64,000 nt of DNA from Brevibacterium yomogidense (GTDB lineage: Bacteria; Actinomycetota; Actinomycetes; Actinomycetales; Brevibacteriaceae): positions 1-64,000 of the forward strand of contig NZ_FWFF01000014.1 in assembly GCF_900163715.1 (NCBI RefSeq). Direction: 5' to 3'. Under the pieces are notes generated by a model. It was not told the DNA's origin. It saw only the letters and a list, made by a program, of their open reading frames with translations, and did not search any database. The position numbers and the translations under genes were made by a program. Shown here in pieces: positions 40,701-49,476 of this stretch (within the stretch, counting starts at the first letter, position 1; each line of letters starts with the position of its first letter).

Positions 40701-42784
40701 TGGCCGGACTCATCAAGCGGGAGGACATCGACGAGGTCCGATCGCGCACCCGGCTGGACGATGTCGTGGGCGAGTTCGTGTCGCTGCGCACCGCCGGTGT
40801 GGGCTCGCTCAAGGGGCTCTGCCCGTTCCATGACGAGCGCACTCCGTCGTTCCACGTCCGGCCGCAGGTCGGCATGTACCACTGCTTCGGCTGCGGTGAG
40901 TCCGGAGACGTCTTCACCTTCCTCCAGAAGCTCGATGGAGTGACCTTCGCGGAGGCGGTGGAACGACAGGCCGAGCGTGTCGGCGTGCAGCTGCGGTACG
41001 AGGAGGGCGAGGGCCCGCCCCGCGAAGAGGTCGGGCGTCGCCAGCGGCTCATCGAGATGCACCAGGTCGCAGAGGAGTACTTCCGCCGCCAGCTGGGTGA
41101 GGCGGAGGCCCAGACCGCTCGCGAGTACCTCTCCGCGCGCGGCTTCGACGCGGAGGCACTCGACCAGTTCGGCGTCGGCTACGCACCGCGCGGCTGGGAC
41201 AACCTCCTGCGATTCGTGCGCGGACGGGGCTTCACGACGGAGGAGATCACCGCCTCCGGCCTCGTGTCCGAAGGGCGCCGCGGGATCTACGACCGCTTCC
41301 GCGGACGGATCATGTGGCCCATCCGGGACGTCACCGGACGGACGATCGGGTTCGGCGCCCGCAAGCTCTACGAGGACGATCAGGGCCCCAAGTACCTGAA
41401 CACCCCGGAGACCCCGCTCTACAAGAAGGCGCAGGTCCTCTACGGACTCGACCTCGCGAAGCGGGAGATCGCGCGGACGAAGAGGGTCGTGGTCGTCGAG
41501 GGGTACACCGACGTGATGGCGGCGCACCTGGCCGGTGTCGGACAGGCGGTCGCGACGTGCGGCACGGCCTTCGGCGAGGAGCATGCGAAGGTCGTCAGTC
41601 GGCTGCTGGGCGATGAGGCCTCCGGAACAGGCGAGGTCGTCTTCACGTTCGACGGCGACGAGGCCGGACAGCGTGCTGCGCTCAAGGCCTTCGAGCTGGA
41701 GCAGCGGTTCGTCGCACAGACGTTCGTCGCGGTCGAGGCCGGTGGCCGGGACCCGTCCGATCTGCGGGCGGAGGAGGGCGATGCCGCCGTCCGCGACCTC
41801 GTCGACGGCCGCCGGCCGCTCTTCGAGTTCGCGATCACGCAGGCGATCTCCCGCTTCGACCTGTCGACGGTCGAGGGCCGTGTCGGGGCGATGCGCGCGG
41901 CTGCGCCCGTCGTCGCCTCCATCCGCGACGCTGCGATGCGGCCCGGCTACGAACGACTCGTGGCGGGCCGACTGGGCGTCGGGATGGATGAGGTCGCCGA
42001 GGCTGTCCGCCGTGCGAAGCCCGCGTCCGCCGGCCGGGGCCGCGCAGGTGAGCGGCGCTCGGGCTCTCAGGCATCGGGTCGGAGTCCACAGCAGCCCGGC
42101 AGGGCGCCCCAGCCATCCGGCGGCCGGCAGTCGAGTGCTCAGCAGGCCGGTGCTGCACATCCCGGCCGGGGCGGTTGGCAGAGCCCTGCTCCGCTCCCGG
42201 CGGCGGACGGCGCGCAGTCGGCCAGTCCCTATGAGCCGCGCACCGCGGGACGGATCGAGGAGTACGCAGAGCAGCTGGGCGGCACGGCGACGACGGTCCC
42301 GGACTTCGATCCGGTGGCGGTGCGGATCGAGCGGGGCGCGCTGCAGGTTGCTCTGCAGCAGCCGCAGTTCGTGAACGCGACGCTCTTCGACGGACTCAAC
42401 GGCGAGGTGTTCACCCACCCCGATCTGCGGACCGTCCACGCCTACATGCAGCAGTCGGGCGGAATCCGCGCGGGCCTGACGGATCCGGCGGGATGGCCGG
42501 AGCGGGTGATGGAGACCGCAGCGGGGCGAGGGGACGACCGGGTGCGCTCGCTGGTGGGCGCACTGGCGGTGGAGCCGCTGCCCGCCGAGGACGCCGCCGG
42601 CGTGGAGCGCTATTCGCGCGGCATCATCGCACGCCTCTTCGATTCCGACATGGCCCGCATCGCCTCCGAGCTGCACTCGCGCCTGCAGCGGACCGACCCC
42701 ACGGACCTCGAAACGAGTTCCGCACTGCTCAACCAGCTGCAGATCCTCGAGCAGCAGAGGGCCCGCATCCGACAGCTGATGTGA
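40700..42784 (+). CDS. dnaG: DNA primase DnaG
   Basis: A 694-residue primase that makes RNA primers at the replication fork. The N-terminal CHC2 zinc finger is CPFHDERTPSF ... YHCFGCGESGDV (about 34-62). The catalytic core and Toprim domain contain VVVVEGYTDVMA (Toprim glutamate) and FTFDGDEAGQRA. A low-complexity Ser/Gln/Gly/Pro linker lies at about 437-520, and the C-terminal helicase-binding region at about 560-694. The ATG shares its A with the dgt stop. Confidence 0.96.
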   Translation: MAGLIKREDIDEVRSRTRLDDVVGEFVSLRTAGVGSLKGLCPFHDERTPSFHVRPQVGMYHCFGCGESGDVFTFLQKLDGVTFAEAVERQAERVGVQLRYEEGEGPPREEVGRRQRLIEMHQVAEEYFRRQLGEAEAQTAREYLSARGFDAEALDQFGVGYAPRGWDNLLRFVRGRGFTTEEITASGLVSEGRRGIYDRFRGRIMWPIRDVTGRTIGFGARKLYEDDQGPKYLNTPETPLYKKAQVLYGLDLAKREIARTKRVVVVEGYTDVMAAHLAGVGQAVATCGTAFGEEHAKVVSRLLGDEASGTGEVVFTFDGDEAGQRAALKAFELEQRFVAQTFVAVEAGGRDPSDLRAEEGDAAVRDLVDGRRPLFEFAITQAISRFDLSTVEGRVGAMRAAAPVVASIRDAAMRPGYERLVAGRLGVGMDEVAEAVRRAKPASAGRGRAGERRSGSQASGRSPQQPGRAPQPSGGRQSSAQQAGAAHPGRGGWQSPAPLPAADGAQSASPYEPRTAGRIEEYAEQLGGTATTVPDFDPVAVRIERGALQVALQQPQFVNATLFDGLNGEVFTHPDLRTVHAYMQQSGGIRAGLTDPAGWPERVMETAAGRGDDRVRSLVGALAVEPLPAEDAAGVERYSRGIIARLFDSDMARIASELHSRLQRTDPTDLETSSALLNQLQILEQQRARIRQLM

Positions 42785-42799
42785 GTGTGACGCATATCC

Positions 42800-42846
42800 T
42801 GCACAGACTGCACGTTTGCACTTGATGCAAGGATGCATTCAGTGCA
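42800..42846 (+). promoter_or_regulatory. TGCA-rich operator upstream of the TetR-MFS pair
   Basis: TGCACTTGATGCA (42817-42829) and TGCATTCAGTGCA (42834-42846) are inverted repeats matching at 11 of 13 positions, 4 bp apart, just 12 bp before the GTG start. TGCAC also occurs at 42800 and 42809. This is the expected site of TetR autoregulation. Confidence 0.75.
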
Positions 42847-42858
42847 CAATCGTTCTCT

Positions 42859-43596
42859 GTGAGTACAACGAACTGCGATTCCGGAGACGGCGAGTCCCTG
42901 CGTGACCGCAAGGCCCGCCTGACGCGTGAATCGATCCATCGCGCCGCCGTGCGCCTGTCCTACGAGCGCGGGCTCGACGCCGCGACCGTCGCCCAGATCG
43001 CGGACGAAGCGGGGATCTCCCAGCGGACGTTCTTCAACTACTTCGCGAGCAAGGAGGATGCGATCATCGGGACTGCGACGAGCGGCCCCGATGAGCGGCT
43101 GGTCCATGACGCGCTCGCGTCGGCGGACTTCTCCTCCGGCGTCCTCGCGACGACGGCCGACGTGGTGCGCGACATCCTCTCCCGCTCCCTGGGCGATGAG
43201 GAGACCGAGCAGATACGCAGGGCCCTCTTCATGCGTGAGCCCGCACTGGTGCAGCGCAATGCGGATGCGGGCGGCGCACTCGCCACGATGCTCATCGATG
43301 CGCTCACGCCCAGGCTCGCCGACGAGGTCGCGACGCTCGCTCTGCCGGATGGCACGACCACCCGGGACGCCGTGCGGATGATCGTCCTCATCGCCCTCGC
43401 TCCGCTGCGTCACTCCTTCGTGCGCCCCAAGCCCCCGCCCGGCGAATCCGCCGACGAGGCCTCTGCTGACGAGGCCGCCGCTGACGAGGCCGCCGCTGAC
43501 GAGGCCGCCGCCGAATCCACCCCGACGAACCTGCATGAGCGGTTCGACACCTCACTCGCCCTGTTCCGCACAGTCCTGGAAGGCATAAGAATTTGA
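42859..43596 (+). CDS. TetR family transcriptional regulator
   Basis: A 245-residue repressor. The N-terminal helix-turn-helix (residues about 18-63, TVAQIADEAGISQRTFFNYFASKEDAI) is classical, followed by a ligand-binding helical domain. Near the C-terminus a tandem 15-bp DNA repeat encodes four DEAxA units, an acidic spacer before the last helix. GTG start at 42859, with no Shine-Dalgarno. It overlaps or directly precedes an MFS exporter, so it probably represses the exporter and itself through the palindrome upstream. Confidence 0.9.
   Translation: MSTTNCDSGDGESLRDRKARLTRESIHRAAVRLSYERGLDAATVAQIADEAGISQRTFFNYFASKEDAIIGTATSGPDERLVHDALASADFSSGVLATTADVVRDILSRSLGDEETEQIRRALFMREPALVQRNADAGGALATMLIDALTPRLADEVATLALPDGTTTRDAVRMIVLIALAPLRHSFVRPKPPPGESADEASADEAAADEAAADEAAAESTPTNLHERFDTSLALFRTVLEGIRI
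43453..43512 (+). repeat. Four 15-bp tandem repeats inside the TetR gene
   Basis: GACGAGGCCTCTGCT, GACGAGGCCGCCGCT twice and GACGAGGCCGCCGCC follow one another at 43453-43512. The unit is a multiple of three, so copy-number change would alter spacer length but not frame. Confidence 0.95.
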
Positions 43597-43634
43597 GACG
43601 CGCCCCCGCACTCGACGGCTCGCAGGAGTCCGCC

Positions 43635-45239
43635 ATGGGATCACGATCAGACGCACCCGCACTCGCACCGGCAGACGGCCAGGCGGCCAGTGCCCCTGCA
43701 ACCGGGCAGATCGTCGTCCTGTTCGTCGGCCTCATGCTCGCGATGTTCATGTTCTCTCTCAACCAGACCGTGCTGGCGACCGCCCTGCCCACCATCGTGG
43801 GCGAGCTGAATGGCGTCGACCGGATGCTGTGGATCCAGACCGGCTTCATGCTGGCGTCGACGATCCTCATGCCCGCATACGGCCGCCTGGGTGACCAGTT
43901 CGGACGCAAGTCCTTCTTCATCGCCGCCATCTCGATCTTCATCGGCGGTTCCTTCATCGGCTTCCTCGCGCCCACGATGGACTGGCTCATCGCGGGCCGG
44001 ATCGTGCAGGGCGTGGGCGGCGGCGGAATGATGATCCTGTCGCAGGCGATCATCGCGAGCGTCGTGCCCGCCCGCCAGCGCGGCAAGTACATGGGCATCA
44101 TGGGATCCGTGTTCGCGGTCTCGTCCGTCGCCGGACCGCTGATCGGCGGATGGCTCACCGAGGGTCCCGGATGGCGCTGGGCCTTCCTGCTGTCGCTGCC
44201 CCTGGGCGTGCTCGCGATCATCTCGACTGCTGTCTTCTTCCGCGAGGATTCGAGCACGCGCACGGGTGAGCGCTCCGTGGACGTGATCGGACTCGCGCTC
44301 ATCGCCGTGTTCACCAGTTCCGTCGTCCTCGTCTCCGCGTGGGGCGGCACGCAGTTCGCCTGGGCGTCCCCGGAGATCATCGGCCTCATCGCTGCGGGTG
44401 TGCTCGCAGCCGTGGCGTTCGTCTTCGTCGAGCTGCGCGTGAGTGCGCCGATCATCCCGATGTGGCTCTTCAAGGACCGCAACTTCACTCTCGCCTCGCT
44501 CGCCGGCATCAGCATGTCGGTCGGCATGTTCGGAGTCATCTCCTACATGCCCACCTATCTGCAGATGACCCACGAGCTGACTCCCGCCAATGCGGGGCTC
44601 TCGATGATCCCGCTCATGGCCACGATGCTCGTCGTCGGCACGAGCGTGGGCTTCCTCATCGCACGGACCGGTCGTTACAAGGCATACCCGATCGCGGGTC
44701 TGTTCACGGCGACCGTGGGCATGATCCTGCTGGCGACGCTGCAGCCCGATACTCCTGTCTGGGCGCTCATGCTCTTCCTCGCGGTGTTCGGGACAGGTCT
44801 GGGCCTGGCGCTCCAGCAGCTGGTCCTCATCGTGCAGAACTCCTTCCCCGTCCGCATGGTCGGCACCGCGACCGCGTCGAACAACTACTTCCGGCAGGTG
44901 GGCGGCACACTCGGCATGTCGCTCGTCGGGACCCTCTTCACCTCGCGGCTCATGACGAACCTGGAGTCGGGCCTCAGCGCGGTCCCCGGCGGTGCGGGGG
45001 ACATCGGCTCGGCGAACAGCCTCACCCCGGACCTCGTGGCGCATCTGCCGGGCCCGATGTACGACCTCGTCGTCAACGCGTACAACGACGCGCTCGTCCC
45101 GCTGTTCCTGTGGTTGGCGCCGCTCACCCTGATCGGCGGCGTCATCGCATGCTTCATCGAGCCGAAGCCCCTCGCGACGACGAACGAGCCGGTGGACACG
45201 ACGAGCCTCGAGGAGAACGGCGAGCCCGCCGGACGGTGA
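43635..45239 (+). CDS. MFS transporter, DHA2 (14-helix) drug exporter type
   Basis: A 534-residue major facilitator with about 14 transmembrane helices. LNQTVLATALPTIVGEL is motif D1, GRLGDQFGRKSFF motif A, and GSVFAVSSVAGPLIGGWLTEGPGWRWAFL motif C, with breaks as usual for EmrB/QacA antiporters. It would export drugs or a metabolite with protons. ATG 43635 with AGGAG 6 bp upstream is chosen over a TTG at 43593 that overlaps the tetR stop. It belongs with the TetR gene before it. Confidence 0.92.
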   Translation: MGSRSDAPALAPADGQAASAPATGQIVVLFVGLMLAMFMFSLNQTVLATALPTIVGELNGVDRMLWIQTGFMLASTILMPAYGRLGDQFGRKSFFIAAISIFIGGSFIGFLAPTMDWLIAGRIVQGVGGGGMMILSQAIIASVVPARQRGKYMGIMGSVFAVSSVAGPLIGGWLTEGPGWRWAFLLSLPLGVLAIISTAVFFREDSSTRTGERSVDVIGLALIAVFTSSVVLVSAWGGTQFAWASPEIIGLIAAGVLAAVAFVFVELRVSAPIIPMWLFKDRNFTLASLAGISMSVGMFGVISYMPTYLQMTHELTPANAGLSMIPLMATMLVVGTSVGFLIARTGRYKAYPIAGLFTATVGMILLATLQPDTPVWALMLFLAVFGTGLGLALQQLVLIVQNSFPVRMVGTATASNNYFRQVGGTLGMSLVGTLFTSRLMTNLESGLSAVPGGAGDIGSANSLTPDLVAHLPGPMYDLVVNAYNDALVPLFLWLAPLTLIGGVIACFIEPKPLATTNEPVDTTSLEENGEPAGR

Positions 45240-45282
45240 GGGAGGCCCAGCCGCGGCCGAGCACGGGTGAGAGGATGGGGAT

Positions 45283-46251
45283 ATGACGATCCTCACCATC
45301 CTCACCAGCCCTGACAAGCCTCGGCCCGCGGTCTTCGACCGGCTGGGCGACGACGCCGAGGTCCGCTGGGTGGAAGCGGACACGCTCGCGGCCGCTCTGC
45401 CGGGCTCGGACGCACTCCTCATGTGGGACTTCTTCTCGACGGCGCTCGAGGACGCGTTCCCCACCGCCGACCGCCTGTCGTGGGTCCACGCGGCGAGTGC
45501 CGGGGTCGACTCGCTGCGCTTCCGCCGTCTGGTCGACTCCGATGTCACGGTCACGAATGCGCACGGCGTCTTCGACCAGGCGATCGCGGAGTACGTCCTG
45601 GGCGTCGTGCTCATGTTCGCGAAGAGGTCGGTGGAGAGCCTCGAGCTCCAGCGGGACCACGTGTGGCATCGCCGTGAGACGGAGACGGTTGCGGGCACCC
45701 GCGCGCTCGTCGTGGGGACCGGCGGCATCGGCAGGCGGACGGCGCGGCTGCTGCGCGCGTTCGGCGTGGACGTCGTAGGAGCCGCGACCCATGCACGCGC
45801 AGGGGACGCCGACTTCTCGCGCATCATCGATTCCGCCCATCTGGGCGAGCACCTGTCGAGCGTCGACTGGCTCATCAACGCAGCACCGCTCACCGATGCG
45901 ACCCGCGGGATGTTCGACGCCTCCGTCTTCGCACAGCTGCCCTCCACCGCACGCTTCGTGAGCATCGGACGCGGCGCGTCGACGAAGACCGACGACCTGC
46001 TCGCCGCTCTCAGCGATGGCACGATCGCCGGAGCGGGCCTCGACGTCGTCGACCCGGAGCCGCTCCCGCCCGGTCACCCGCTGTGGGATGCCCCGAACAC
46101 ACTCATCACGGCGCATCTCTCCGGTGACACGGAGGGGTGGACGGACCGACTCGCGCAGCAGTTCCTCACCCACTGGGACCGCTGGGTGGCGGGGGAGCCG
46201 TTCCCGCAGACGGTGGACCTCCGTGCCGGCTACGTGCCCAGCGAGACCTGA
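45283..46251 (+). CDS. NAD-dependent D-2-hydroxyacid dehydrogenase
   Basis: A 322-residue D-isomer-specific 2-hydroxyacid dehydrogenase. The Rossmann fold carries ALVVGTGGIGRRTARLL at about 141-157. The catalytic Arg lies in FVSIGRGAS, the Glu in LDVVDPEPLPPGHPLW, and the histidine in LITAHLSG. It reduces 2-oxo acids or the reverse; the substrate is not evident. ATG start with GAGAGGATGGGG upstream. It converges with glpK over a small GC hairpin. Confidence 0.9.
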   Translation: MTILTILTSPDKPRPAVFDRLGDDAEVRWVEADTLAAALPGSDALLMWDFFSTALEDAFPTADRLSWVHAASAGVDSLRFRRLVDSDVTVTNAHGVFDQAIAEYVLGVVLMFAKRSVESLELQRDHVWHRRETETVAGTRALVVGTGGIGRRTARLLRAFGVDVVGAATHARAGDADFSRIIDSAHLGEHLSSVDWLINAAPLTDATRGMFDASVFAQLPSTARFVSIGRGASTKTDDLLAALSDGTIAGAGLDVVDPEPLPPGHPLWDAPNTLITAHLSGDTEGWTDRLAQQFLTHWDRWVAGEPFPQTVDLRAGYVPSET

Positions 46252-46266
46252 GGACGTCCGATCGGG

Positions 46267-46296
46267 GGCCTGCGCTTCGCTCTCGCGGCGCAGGCC
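46267..46296. terminator. GC hairpin between convergent genes
   Basis: GGCCTGCGC (46267-46275) pairs with GCGCAGGCC (46288-46296) around a 12-nt loop, between the dehydrogenase and glpK stops. No T-tract follows, so termination strength is doubtful. Confidence 0.55.
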
Positions 46297-46314
46297 TGCG
46301 CCGGGGTCGGTGGA

Positions 46315-47805
46315 CTACACCCAGCCCAGCGATCGTTCGACCGCGGCCTCCCAGCGGCCTCGGCGATGTGTGCGGTCCGGTTCGGGCATCGACGGCGTCC
46401 AGCGTCCGGTCTCCTCCCAGAGCGATTCCACGTCCTCGGTGCCGGAGTAGATGCCGCGACCGATCCCCGCGGCGAATGCCGCACCGATCGCAGTCGACTC
46501 GATCCCGCCGCGCACCACTGTGCATGCGGAGATGTCCGCCTGGAACTGCAGGAGGGCGCCGTTGACGGCCATCCCGCCGTCGGCACGGATCTCATCGATG
46601 GCGAAGCCGGAGTCGCGGCGCAGGGTCTCGATGACCTCGCTCGTCTGGAACACGGTCGATTCGAGCGCTGCACGGCTGATGTGCGCCTTCGTCGAGTACC
46701 GCGTGAGACCGACGATCGTGCCGCGGGCGTCGGAACGCCAGCGGGGGGCGTAGAGACCGGAGAACGCGGGCACGAAGTAGACGTCACCGGAGTCCTCCAC
46801 GGAGTCCGCGAGCGCCTCGACCTCCGCGGAGTCGCGGATGATCCCGAGGTTGTCGCGCAGCCACTGGACGAGGGAGCCGGCGACGGCGATCGATCCCTCC
46901 AGCGCGTACTGCGCGGGGAATCCCTCCTGCTGGAACGCCACGGTGGAGATGAGGCCGCCGCTGGCGCGCTCGATCGTCGTGCCGGTGTTGGTGAGCAGGA
47001 AGCAGCCGGTCCCGTACGTGTTCTTCGTGGCGCCGGGAGTGAAGGCGCACTGCCCGAACGCGGCTGACTGCTGATCGCCCAGGACTCCCGTGATGGGGAC
47101 GCCTCCCAGGAGGTGGCGGGAGGCGACCGTGCCGAAGTCGCCGATCGACGGACGGATCTCCGGCAGCAGGTCCCGCGGCACACCGGTGAGGTCGAGCATC
47201 TCCTGCGACCAGTCGAGCGTGGCGAGGTCCATGAGCATCGTGCGCGACGCATTCGTCACGTCGGTCACGTGGAGCCCTCCGTCGACGCCCCCGGTGAGGT
47301 TCCAGATGAGCCACGAGTCGATCGTGCCGAACAGCAGGCGACCCGAGTCCGCCGCCCTGCGGACCTCCTCATCGGACTCCAGCAGCCACAGGAGCTTCAC
47401 GGCGGAGAAGTAGGTGGCGGGTGGCAGACCCGTGATCTCCGTGATGCGGTCACCGGCCCGCTCCGCGAGACGGGCGACGATCTCTTCGCCGCGGGTGTCC
47501 TGCCACACGATCGCCGGTGCGAGCGGACGCCCGGTCGTCGGATCCCAGACGACGGTGGTCTCGCGCTGATCGGTGATGCCGATGCAGTCGATGTCCGCCG
47601 CGGTGAACTGGGAGGTGCCGAGCACCTGTCCGATCATCTCGCGGGTGACCCGCCAGATCTCCAGAGCGTCGTGCTCGACCCAGCCTGGGCGGGGGAACGA
47701 CTGGTCGAATTCGCGCGCCGCAGACGCGACCGTGCGGCCGCCCTCATCGAGGACGGCCGCACGGGTGGAGGTCGTGCCCTCATCGATCGCGAGGATGTGA
47801 CCCAT
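46315..47805 (-). CDS. glpK: Glycerol kinase GlpK
   Basis: A 496-residue FGGY-family kinase that phosphorylates glycerol to glycerol 3-phosphate. AIDEGTTSTRA is the N-terminal phosphate loop, WVEHDALEIW, GITDQRETTVVWD and GVLGDQQSAAFGQ follow, with GTGCFLLTNTG and YAPRWRSDARG later, all typical. The start at 47805 has GAAGGG upstream, which overlaps the end of an octamer repeat. It lies 60 bp downstream of gap on the same strand; no glpF or glpD is in view. Confidence 0.96.
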   Translation of the reverse strand: MGHILAIDEGTTSTRAAVLDEGGRTVASAAREFDQSFPRPGWVEHDALEIWRVTREMIGQVLGTSQFTAADIDCIGITDQRETTVVWDPTTGRPLAPAIVWQDTRGEEIVARLAERAGDRITEITGLPPATYFSAVKLLWLLESDEEVRRAADSGRLLFGTIDSWLIWNLTGGVDGGLHVTDVTNASRTMLMDLATLDWSQEMLDLTGVPRDLLPEIRPSIGDFGTVASRHLLGGVPITGVLGDQQSAAFGQCAFTPGATKNTYGTGCFLLTNTGTTIERASGGLISTVAFQQEGFPAQYALEGSIAVAGSLVQWLRDNLGIIRDSAEVEALADSVEDSGDVYFVPAFSGLYAPRWRSDARGTIVGLTRYSTKAHISRAALESTVFQTSEVIETLRRDSGFAIDEIRADGGMAVNGALLQFQADISACTVVRGGIESTAIGAAFAAGIGRGIYSGTEDVESLWEETGRWTPSMPEPDRTHRRGRWEAAVERSLGWV

Positions 47806-47817
47806 GGTGCTGACCCT

Positions 47818-47868
47818 TCAGTCGCTCAGTCGCTCAGTCGCTCAGTCGTTCAGCTGCTCAGTCGCTCA
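47818..47868 (-). repeat. Octamer array between gap stop and glpK ribosome site
   Basis: Six octamers TCAGTCGC-like (three identical, then TCAGTCGT, TCAGCTGC, TCAGTCGC) fill 47818-47865 and run into the gap stop at 47866-47868. On the gene strand this reads TGA every 8 bases, seven times, rotating through all three frames. The last TGA overlaps the glpK Shine-Dalgarno (TGAAGGG). Confidence 0.95.
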
Positions 47869-49308
47869 CGCGGACACGGCGGGCAGCGACGGCTGGTCGA
47901 GTCCCGCCATCTGTGCGACGCACCGGATGACCTGGCAGGAGTAGCCGAACTCGTTGTCGTACCAGACGTAGACGACGGCGCGCTTCCCATCGACGATCGT
48001 GGCGAGGCCGTCGACGATGCCGGCGCGCTTGGATCCGACGAAGTCAGTGGAGACCACTTCGGGGGAGTGAATGTAGTCGACCTGGTTGCGCAGGGAGGAG
48101 TGCAGCGACGTCTCCCGCAGGAACGCGTTGAGCTCGTCCACCGTCGTCTCGCGCTCGAGGTTGAGGTTGAGCACCGCCATCGACACGTTCGGGGTGGGTA
48201 CGCGGATCGCGTTGCCGGACAGCTTGCCCGCGAACTCCGGCAGCGCCTTCGACACGGCCTTCGCCGCACCGGTCTCCGTCAGCACCATGTTGAGCCCCGC
48301 AGCGCGGCCGCGGCGGGAGCCCTTGTGGTAGTTGTCGATGAGGTTCTGGTCGTTCGTGAACGAATGGACCGTCTCGACGTGGCCGTTCTCCACGCCGAAC
48401 TGGTCACCGATCACCTTGAGGACCGGAGTGATCGCGTTGGTCGTGCAGGAGGCCGCGGACACCACGGTGTCCTCCGGCAGGATGGCGTCGGAATTCACTC
48501 CGTAGACGATGTTCTTCACGGAGCCCTTGCCGGGTGCGGTGAGGATGACCTTCGACGCGCCGGGGCAGGCCAGGTGCTTGCTCAGGCCCTCCTCATCGCG
48601 CCAGATGCCCGTGTTGTCCACGATGATCGCATCGTCGATGCCGTGGGCGGTGTAGTCCACCTGCGACGGGTCGTTCGAGTAGATGATCTTGATGAGCGTC
48701 CCGTTCGCCAGGATCGTCTCATTCTCCTCGTCGACGACGATGTTGCCGTCGAACGTTCCGTGGACCGAATCGCGGCGCAGCAGCGAGGCGCGCTTGACGA
48801 TGTCGCCCTCGCCGCCCCGCCGCACCACGATCGCACGGAGGCGCAGGCCGGTGCCCCCGGCGCGGTCGATGAGGATGCGGGCCAGGAGTCGGCCGATGCG
48901 TCCGAAGCCGTAGAGGACCACGTCGCGGGGGGAGTCGGCGTCGCCTGCGGACTGTCCGAGCGCCGGCGCCAGCTGTTCGGCCAGCAGGGCGGCGAGGTCG
49001 CCGCCGGTGCTGCGCTGAGCCGTTGCGAGTCGTCCGAGGTCGATCGTGCTGGGACCCAGCTCCATCTCGCTCAGCTGCTGGGCGATCGCGAGGGTCTCTG
49101 CGAGGTCGAGCTCCACGCCGTCGAAGTGGCGCGCGTAGCGATGGGCCTTGATGATCCCGGTGACGGACTTGTTGAGGAGACTGCGTCCGTACACCGTGAG
49201 CAGCACGTCGTTCTCACGGTACAGGCGCCCGACGAGGGGGGTCAGCCCCTCCGCGGCGCTCTGCTTGGCGGCCCACTGCTGGGCGGCGGCCTGGATCTGG
49301 TCGGTCAA
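47866..49308 (-). CDS. gap: Glyceraldehyde-3-phosphate dehydrogenase, long GapB-like form
   Basis: A 480-residue NAD(P)-dependent GAPDH. Residues 1 to about 125 are an N-terminal extension absent from the usual 335-residue enzyme but present in the gluconeogenic GapB of corynebacteria (also about 480). GFGRIGRLLARIL starts the Rossmann fold, the catalytic cysteine lies in SAASCTTNAITPV, at about residue 286, and WYDNEFGYSCQV ends the protein. A TTG at 49308 with AAAGG upstream is preferred: the ATG at 49347 overlaps a TACAAT -10 element. It stands upstream of glpK, fitting glycerol-to-gluconeogenesis flow. Confidence 0.9.
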   Translation of the reverse strand: MTDQIQAAAQQWAAKQSAAEGLTPLVGRLYRENDVLLTVYGRSLLNKSVTGIIKAHRYARHFDGVELDLAETLAIAQQLSEMELGPSTIDLGRLATAQRSTGGDLAALLAEQLAPALGQSAGDADSPRDVVLYGFGRIGRLLARILIDRAGGTGLRLRAIVVRRGGEGDIVKRASLLRRDSVHGTFDGNIVVDEENETILANGTLIKIIYSNDPSQVDYTAHGIDDAIIVDNTGIWRDEEGLSKHLACPGASKVILTAPGKGSVKNIVYGVNSDAILPEDTVVSAASCTTNAITPVLKVIGDQFGVENGHVETVHSFTNDQNLIDNYHKGSRRGRAAGLNMVLTETGAAKAVSKALPEFAGKLSGNAIRVPTPNVSMAVLNLNLERETTVDELNAFLRETSLHSSLRNQVDYIHSPEVVSTDFVGSKRAGIVDGLATIVDGKRAVVYVWYDNEFGYSCQVIRCVAQMAGLDQPSLPAVSA

Positions 49309-49345
49309 GAGACGAAACCTTTCACTCCACGGTGGTGTCCGGGTC

Positions 49346-49351
49346 ATTGTA
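49346..49351 (-). promoter_or_regulatory. -10 element of gap
   Basis: TACAAT on the minus strand (49351-49346) is a good -10. Transcription would begin near 49339, just beyond an in-frame ATG, leaving the TTG at 49308 as the first usable start. No convincing -35 is seen. Confidence 0.55.
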
Positions 49352-49390
49352 CGCAGGTGCGCTCGAACCGTTCGCACGCGGCACCTCACG

Positions 49391-49476
49391 GTGTTCCAGC
49401 AGTGTTCCCCTGGTGTTCAACTGCGATCGTGTTCAACGGCGACCGTGTTCAGCCACGACCGTGTTCAACGACGGCC
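49391..49476 (-). repeat. Phased GTGTTC array upstream of gap and through the yihY stop
   Basis: GTGTTC occurs at 49391, 49402, 49413, 49429, 49445 and 49461, with intervals of 11, 11, 16, 16 and 16. The last four belong to 16-bp units of the form GTGTTCAACnnCGAyC. On the minus strand these give TGA at intervals of 16 bases, beginning with the yihY stop (49465-49467) and passing through all frames. Confidence 0.9.

Noticed and set aside
43647-46022. A 791-codon open frame on the minus strand
   Set aside because: Antisense to the MFS transporter and D-2-hydroxyacid dehydrogenase genes; low-complexity His/Glu/Arg composition.
49309-49347. ATG 49347 as start of gap
   Set aside because: It overlaps a TACAAT -10 and has no Shine-Dalgarno, whereas TTG 49308 has AAAGG and gives the expected length of about 480 residues.
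47818-49476. CRISPR-like array, because of the regular repeats
   Set aside because: The units are 8 and 16 bp without unique spacers of 30 bp and no cas gene is present.
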